DNA of 17,552 nucleotides from Anaerolineae bacterium (GTDB taxonomy: Bacteria; Chloroflexota; Anaerolineae; 4572-78; J111), in NCBI GenBank assembly GCA_020433785.1, contig JAGRCC010000087.1:1-17552 (forward strand), in the 5' to 3' direction. The stretch's first letter is position 1. Each line of letters starts with the position of its first letter. A model generated the notes under the pieces. The model was given only the letters and a program-made list of their open reading frames with translations, did no database searches and was not told the origin of the DNA. A program made the translations under genes and the position numbers. Positions 14,154-17,552 of this stretch are shown here, piece after piece.

Positions 14154-15372
14154 GATACACATTTGCCGTCTCCGCCGCAATCCGCGACCATTCAAACAAA
14201 TCGCCCAACTGTTTCGCTCCTGAGGAAAGTTTCTGCCACAACTCAGCATTGCCACATAACCGGGCAATAACTTGGGCCAATTCGGCTGCATTACCCGGCG
14301 GCGCAAGCAACATATTATCGCCCGGTCGGATTTCGGGAATAAGTTCGGGGTCGTGAGGGGTGGTACTGACCACCGGACAGCCGTGTCGAAGCGCGGCAAT
14401 GAGCGTTGTTCGCCGGAAAGAGACGCCATCCCGGTAGGGCAGCACCACGGCATCGGCCGCTAGTAGATTGGCCGATACCTCGGCCTGTTCAACGTAGCCG
14501 GTGCGATAAACAACCTCAGACAGCTTATGCTGGGTGATCATTGCCTGTACCCGTTCGGCGTAGGCTATATTGGTGGGATCGGCGTGGCCAATATCGCCGC
14601 CAATGAATAGGAGCCGGGCATCGATGCCCTGCTGGCGCAGCCGGGCCACGGCCTCGATTAACTCCTCCCCGCCTTTGCTTTCGTTGAGAAAGCCGAAGTA
14701 AGCCAGCAACAGCGATTGATCGTTGGTGTGGTACTGTTGGCGCCACGCGGTGCGGTCGAAATTGGCCGGCGGCTGGGGTTCAATATTGGTGCCGAGGGGA
14801 ATGACGGTAAGGAATGGGGAATGAAGAATGGAGAATGAAGAATGGAGAAGGGTAGGTTGGAGGTTGAGTTCGAGTTGGAGGGTCTTGAGGTCTTCACGGT
14901 TGGTGCAGATCACGGCGTCGCTGTGGCGGGCTAGGGCCAAGATCGACTGCCAGCGCAAGCGGCCGGCTTTGGGAAAAATGTAGGGAATGCGCAGGTCGTG
15001 GAAAGTGGTGACCAGGCGGGTTGGCTGGCCTCGTTTTTTGAGATACCAGGGCAGCCAGTTGATCCAGCCGCCCAGATCGAATGCGGCGGCTTGATATTGA
15101 ATGTGCAGGATATCGGGTCGATGCTGGTTGAGAAATTGCGTGATCGCCGGCCAGCAGCGCCAGCCCCAGTTGGGCAGAGTAGGGTAAACTAGAGACTGGA
15201 GATTGGGCGATTGGGCAATTAGAGATTGATTAATTTCCTGCCAACGATGGGTGATGAGAATGGAGGGTTGAACGTTATAGTGAATCAGGTGACTGGCCAG
15301 ATTAGCGGTGTAATCGGCGATGCCGCCCTGCATGGGGGGATATTCCCCGGTGAGGAAAGTCGTGGTTAGCAT
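14146..15372 (-). CDS. Glycosyltransferase, GT4-like
   Basis: A 408-residue GT-B glycosyltransferase probably working on surface polysaccharide or glycolipid. The N-terminal domain opens with FLTGEYPPMQGGIADYTANLASHL (acceptor-side glycine loop). The C-terminal domain has LAYFGFLNESKGGEELIEAVARL and LLPYRDGVSFRRTTLIAALRHGCPVVST. The last replaces the classic E-x7-E motif with a form seen in a subset of GT4 enzymes, so donor binding may differ. Residues ~174-188 (LLHSSFSILHSPF) are encoded by a heptanucleotide repeat. No ribosome-binding site precedes ATG 15372 because another heptad array touches the start codon. The N-terminal motif needs this start, as no other would keep it. The end overlaps the kinase remnant. 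Donor and acceptor are unknown. Confidence 0.85.
   Translation of the reverse strand: MLTTTFLTGEYPPMQGGIADYTANLASHLIHYNVQPSILITHRWQEINQSLIAQSPNLQSLVYPTLPNWGWRCWPAITQFLNQHRPDILHIQYQAAAFDLGGWINWLPWYLKKRGQPTRLVTTFHDLRIPYIFPKAGRLRWQSILALARHSDAVICTNREDLKTLQLELNLQPTLLHSSFSILHSPFLTVIPLGTNIEPQPPANFDRTAWRQQYHTNDQSLLLAYFGFLNESKGGEELIEAVARLRQQGIDARLLFIGGDIGHADPTNIAYAERVQAMITQHKLSEVVYRTGYVEQAEVSANLLAADAVVLPYRDGVSFRRTTLIAALRHGCPVVSTTPHDPELIPEIRPGDNMLLAPPGNAAELAQVIARLCGNAELWQKLSSGAKQLGDLFEWSRIAAETANVYQL
14811..14852. repeat. Heptanucleotide repeat inside the GT4 gene
   Basis: Six 7-mers in a row: GGAATGG, GGAATGA, AGAATGG, AGAATGA, AGAATGG, AGAAGGG. The total of 42 bases is a multiple of three, so the GT4 reading frame stays open and gains about 14 residues in the linker region between its two domains. 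Confidence 0.85.
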
Positions 15373-15468
15373 GAGACGTGAGATGAGGGATGAGGGATGT
15401 GGGATGTGGGACGTAGGACGTGAGACGTGGAGGATAGCCGGCAGTGCGGAGTGCCGAGTGCGAAGTAG
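15373..15468. repeat. Two heptanucleotide arrays abutting the GT4 start
   Basis: Eight consecutive 7-mers of the type GRGAYGW (GAGACGT, GAGATGA, GGGATGA, GGGATGT twice, GGGACGT, AGGACGT, GAGACGT) fill 15373-15428, directly next to the GT4 start codon. After a short gap a second array follows at 15441-15468: GCAGTGC, GGAGTGC, CGAGTGC, GAAGTAG. They occupy the place where a ribosome-binding site would be expected. Confidence 0.85.
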
Positions 15469-15543
15469 CTGTTGTAGATAGGACCTTTACATTTCACGTT
15501 TTACTCTCCTAAGGATGAACCGGGCGTTTCTTGAAAATTTTAT

Positions 15544-16467
15544 CTACAGGCTTCGGAGCACTTGGCTATAGGCGGTCATGCGCTCGCGGCGGAGAGTACG
15601 GCGGTGGCCGATAAGCCATTTGGCGGTTTCCTCGGCCCACTGGAAGGCGAAGGTCCCCCACAAAAATACGCGCAGGGCCGCGGCCCAGCCGACGCCAAAA
15701 TATTTGCGGGTATAGCGAATTTTGCTGCGCTGGAAGCGTATCGTCCGATCGGCGAAAACCTGCTCACTGGATTTGCCCTCGAAGTGAGTGATTTTGGCCG
15801 TAGGCAGGTAATGAATCTGCCAGCCGGTCTGAACACAGCGATGGCACCAGTCGGTTTCTTCAAAGTACATAAAAAAATCGGCCTCGATGGGGCCAACCTG
15901 CTGCCACGCTTCCCGCCGGATCAACAGGGCCGCGCCGACAACCCAATCGACCGGCTGAAGTTGATCGGCCGGTTGATCGGCCAGGTGATAGCGCCGGATG
16001 TGCCGGTTGTCGGGAAACCACTGACCCAACAGGGTACTTTCCCAAAAAAGACTGCCCAGTGTCGGAAAGCGACGGCGTGACGACTGCACCGTCCCGTCGG
16101 GCCAGAGCAGCTGTGGTCCCAACGCGCCTACATCGGTGTGACTGTTCATGTAATCGACCATGCTAGCCAGGGTATTAGGTTCGATGACGGTATCGGGATT
16201 GAGTAAGAAGAGGTAACGCCCCTGAGCCAGATCGATGCCGCGATTATTTCCTTTCGCGTAGCCAAGATTCTCTGTGCTGGCGTCAAGCTGGATCTGGGGA
16301 AACTCGGCGCGGACCATGGGCGGACTGCCATCGGTGGAGGCGCTGTCGATGACGATGATTTCGGTGGAAAGATGAGGCGATGATTGGGCTGCTCTGAGGA
16401 GTGAGTTTAGGCAATCGCGCAGTAGATCTTTGACATTCCAATTAACCACGATAATCGATAGATCCAT
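15544..16467 (-). CDS. Glycosyltransferase family 2 (rhamnosyltransferase-like)
   Basis: A 307-residue GT-A glycosyltransferase, likely cytoplasmic-face and membrane-associated. It has the opening MDLSIIVVNWNVKDLLRDCLNSLL, DSASTDGS (41-48), ENLGYAKGNNRGI, the donor/metal region LLNPDT (89-93; N90 P91 D92 in place of DxD), VGAALLIRREAW, and FEETDWCHR (202-210) holding the catalytic acid region. These are typical of the dTDP-rhamnose transferase-like GT2 group. A C-terminal hydrophobic stretch (GWAAALRVFLWGTFAF) may anchor it. ATG 16467 is preferred to 16518: the extra 17 residues of the longer ORF are mainly translated heptad repeat (SNLLSLISS) and precede the conserved start of the fold. No strong ribosome site is visible. 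It lies between the GT4 and the prenyl synthase, same strand. Confidence 0.88.
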   Translation of the reverse strand: MDLSIIVVNWNVKDLLRDCLNSLLRAAQSSPHLSTEIIVIDSASTDGSPPMVRAEFPQIQLDASTENLGYAKGNNRGIDLAQGRYLFLLNPDTVIEPNTLASMVDYMNSHTDVGALGPQLLWPDGTVQSSRRRFPTLGSLFWESTLLGQWFPDNRHIRRYHLADQPADQLQPVDWVVGAALLIRREAWQQVGPIEADFFMYFEETDWCHRCVQTGWQIHYLPTAKITHFEGKSSEQVFADRTIRFQRSKIRYTRKYFGVGWAAALRVFLWGTFAFQWAEETAKWLIGHRRTLRRERMTAYSQVLRSL

Positions 16468-16489
16468 GACGTAACTGTCCGTCGGACGA

Positions 16490-16571
16490 GAGGAGATTAG
16501 AGAGAGGAGATTAGACAATTAGAAGATGAAATATAATTTCCAGTCTCCCCATCTCCTTATCTCTAATCTCC
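16490..16571. repeat. 14-mer tandem repeat with inverted counterpart
   Basis: Two 14-mers, GAGGAGATTAGAGA and GAGGAGATTAGACA (16490-16517, one mismatch), are followed after 42 bases by 7-mer-like CATCTCC/TTATCTC/TAATCTC units. GGAGATTAGAGA (16492-16503) and TCTCTAATCTCC (16560-16571) are a perfect 12-bp inverted repeat. It fills the space between the prenyl synthase stop and the GT2 start. Confidence 0.75.
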
Positions 16572-16577
16572 CCACAT

Positions 16578-17552
16578 CTAAATGTCTCGTGTAATCGTAT
16601 AGTCAGCCAACCCATACATCGCATGCCGGTAAGGTGTATCCGGCAATTTTTCGAGGGCGTCCTGAGCTTGTCGAGCAAAACGAACCGCTTCCTCCATGCT
16701 GGCTTCGACACAACCGGAAGCGCGAATTTGATTGACCACGTCCAGAATCTCGGCGTCGTTGACAAACTCCTTGCGCACGGCTTTGAGAATGGTCGGGTGG
16801 TTGGGCTGTTTCTCGTTGAAAAGCATCACCGGCAGGGTCGCAATCCCCTGACGCAGGTCATTGGCCACCGGCTTGCCGATGTGATCCTCATCGCCTTTAA
16901 AGTCAAGAATATCGTCAACCACCTGGAAGGCCATGCCCAGATAGTAACCAAAATCGCGCAAGGCGTCGATTTGTTCCTGCGGCGCGTGGCTTAAAATGCC
17001 CCCCATTTCCGTGCCGCCGGCAAAAAGCGAGGCGGTTTTGGCATAGATGCGGCGGTGATACTCATCAACCGTGGGTACTCGTTCGTGACCGTCATTGAAA
17101 AGCTGGTTTAACTCACCGCCGACGATGGTCATCAACGTTTCGGCAAAAATGTTAACGATGCGCACACTATCGGTTTGAGCGGCCAATTGAGCCGAGCGGG
17201 CAAACAGAAAATCGCCGGTCAAAATGGTCGCGGCCGGACTCCAACTGACGTTAAGCGTGGGCATACCGCGCCGGAAGAGAGAGTTGTCGATCAGGTCGTC
17301 GTGGACCAAGGTGGCGGTGTGCAGTAGTTCGACAGCGGCGGCCAGACAATACAGTTTATCATTTTCAACCGGATAGAAACTGGCGGCCATCATCGTTAGG
17401 GCCGGGCGCAGCCGCTTGCCTCCCGCCCCGACCAGATAATCAACCACCGATTGTAAATCTTGGTGCTGCTCCGGTATTCCGGAGCGCATTTTTTCTTCAA
17501 CATAAATCATATCATCAGCCACAAGGCTGAGTAAATCACTGGCTTTGACCAT
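16578..17552 (-). CDS. Polyprenyl diphosphate synthase (trans type)
   Basis: Builds long-chain all-trans polyprenyl diphosphate by adding isopentenyl diphosphate units, commonly for the quinone side chain. The 324-residue protein has GGKRLRP (44-50), the first Asp-rich motif DDLID (85-89) and the second DDILD (213-217), with KTASLF and GDFLFARS between them, so it should be active. The positions four and five before the first motif are small (A80, T81). In this family bulky residues there block elongation, so a long chain (hexaprenyl or longer) is likely. The ATG is the last codon at the window edge (17550-17552), so upstream signals and a longer N-terminus cannot be judged, although length and N-terminus look complete. 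Confidence 0.92.
   Translation of the reverse strand: MVKASDLLSLVADDMIYVEEKMRSGIPEQHQDLQSVVDYLVGAGGKRLRPALTMMAASFYPVENDKLYCLAAAVELLHTATLVHDDLIDNSLFRRGMPTLNVSWSPAATILTGDFLFARSAQLAAQTDSVRIVNIFAETLMTIVGGELNQLFNDGHERVPTVDEYHRRIYAKTASLFAGGTEMGGILSHAPQEQIDALRDFGYYLGMAFQVVDDILDFKGDEDHIGKPVANDLRQGIATLPVMLFNEKQPNHPTILKAVRKEFVNDAEILDVVNQIRASGCVEASMEEAVRFARQAQDALEKLPDTPYRHAMYGLADYTITRDI

Noticed and set aside
13671..14453. 260-codon minus-strand ORF spanning the GT4 3' end and kinase remnant
   Set aside because: Its first half is a shadow of the GT4 gene and its end is out-of-frame kinase. Only the part near 14153-14030 is real kinase sequence, covered by the pseudogene entry.
15191..15230. GGAGATTG/GGCGATTG/GGCAATTA repeat-like stretch inside the GT4 gene
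   Set aside because: Only about three imperfect 8-mers, not a clean 7-bp period; it may be an old repeat but is too degraded to claim.
14811..15468. Repeated 7-mers as a possible CRISPR array
   Set aside because: The units are contiguous 7-mers without spacers and there are no cas genes; they are short tandem repeats.

Overview
The window looks like a chromosomal segment of a Chloroflexota-type bacterium. That placement is my inference from moderate GC, the style of the glycosyltransferases and polyprenyl synthetase, many 7-bp tandem repeats, and a ParB-like protein with a duplicated domain. No rRNA or other marker fixes the taxonomy. I saw no tRNA, rRNA, CRISPR array, transposase, integrase or phage gene.

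Left part, plus strand (1-5733): a sucrose / nucleotide-sugar cluster. It holds a sucrose-phosphate synthase that enters from the left edge, a separate HAD sucrose-phosphate phosphatase six bases downstream, an 837-residue protein joining a sucrose-synthase/SPS-like glycosyltransferase to a GalT-like nucleotidyltransferase, and a uridine-kinase-like P-loop kinase. The first two genes should convert NDP-glucose plus fructose-6-phosphate to sucrose. The fusion protein could link sucrose (or a related glucoside) to NDP-glucose and glucose-1-phosphate. It is the most unusual gene here.

Middle, minus strand (5767-9470): a ParB-like-fold protein with two copies of a ~97-residue domain, an orphan OmpR/PhoB response regulator with a possible 12-codon upstream ORF, and a purine-type phosphoribosyltransferase. 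The response-regulator and phosphoribosyltransferase genes each end in a clear intrinsic terminator, and the phosphoribosyltransferase has a good sigma70-like promoter.

Thiamine operon, minus strand (13582 down to 9484): promoter, TPP riboswitch, intrinsic terminator, thiamine pyrophosphokinase, MTH1187-type thiamine-binding protein, ABC permease, NMT1/THI5-like lipoprotein, ABC ATPase. Part of the 3' side of the aptamer can pair with the 5' arm of the terminator, which suggests TPP-controlled premature termination. A 270-bp gap inside the operon holds two nested-palindrome repeats. One is a second copy (52/60 identical, inverted) of a 60-bp element that also lies inside the sucrose cluster.

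Right part, minus strand (17552 down to 13637): a long-chain polyprenyl diphosphate synthase, a GT2 and a GT4 glycosyltransferase, and a decayed histidine-kinase remnant that begins where the GT4 gene ends and carries a frameshift. Heptanucleotide repeats are dense here. One sits in frame inside the GT4 gene, one abuts its start codon, and one lies between GT2 and the prenyl synthase and produces a false N-terminal extension of GT2.
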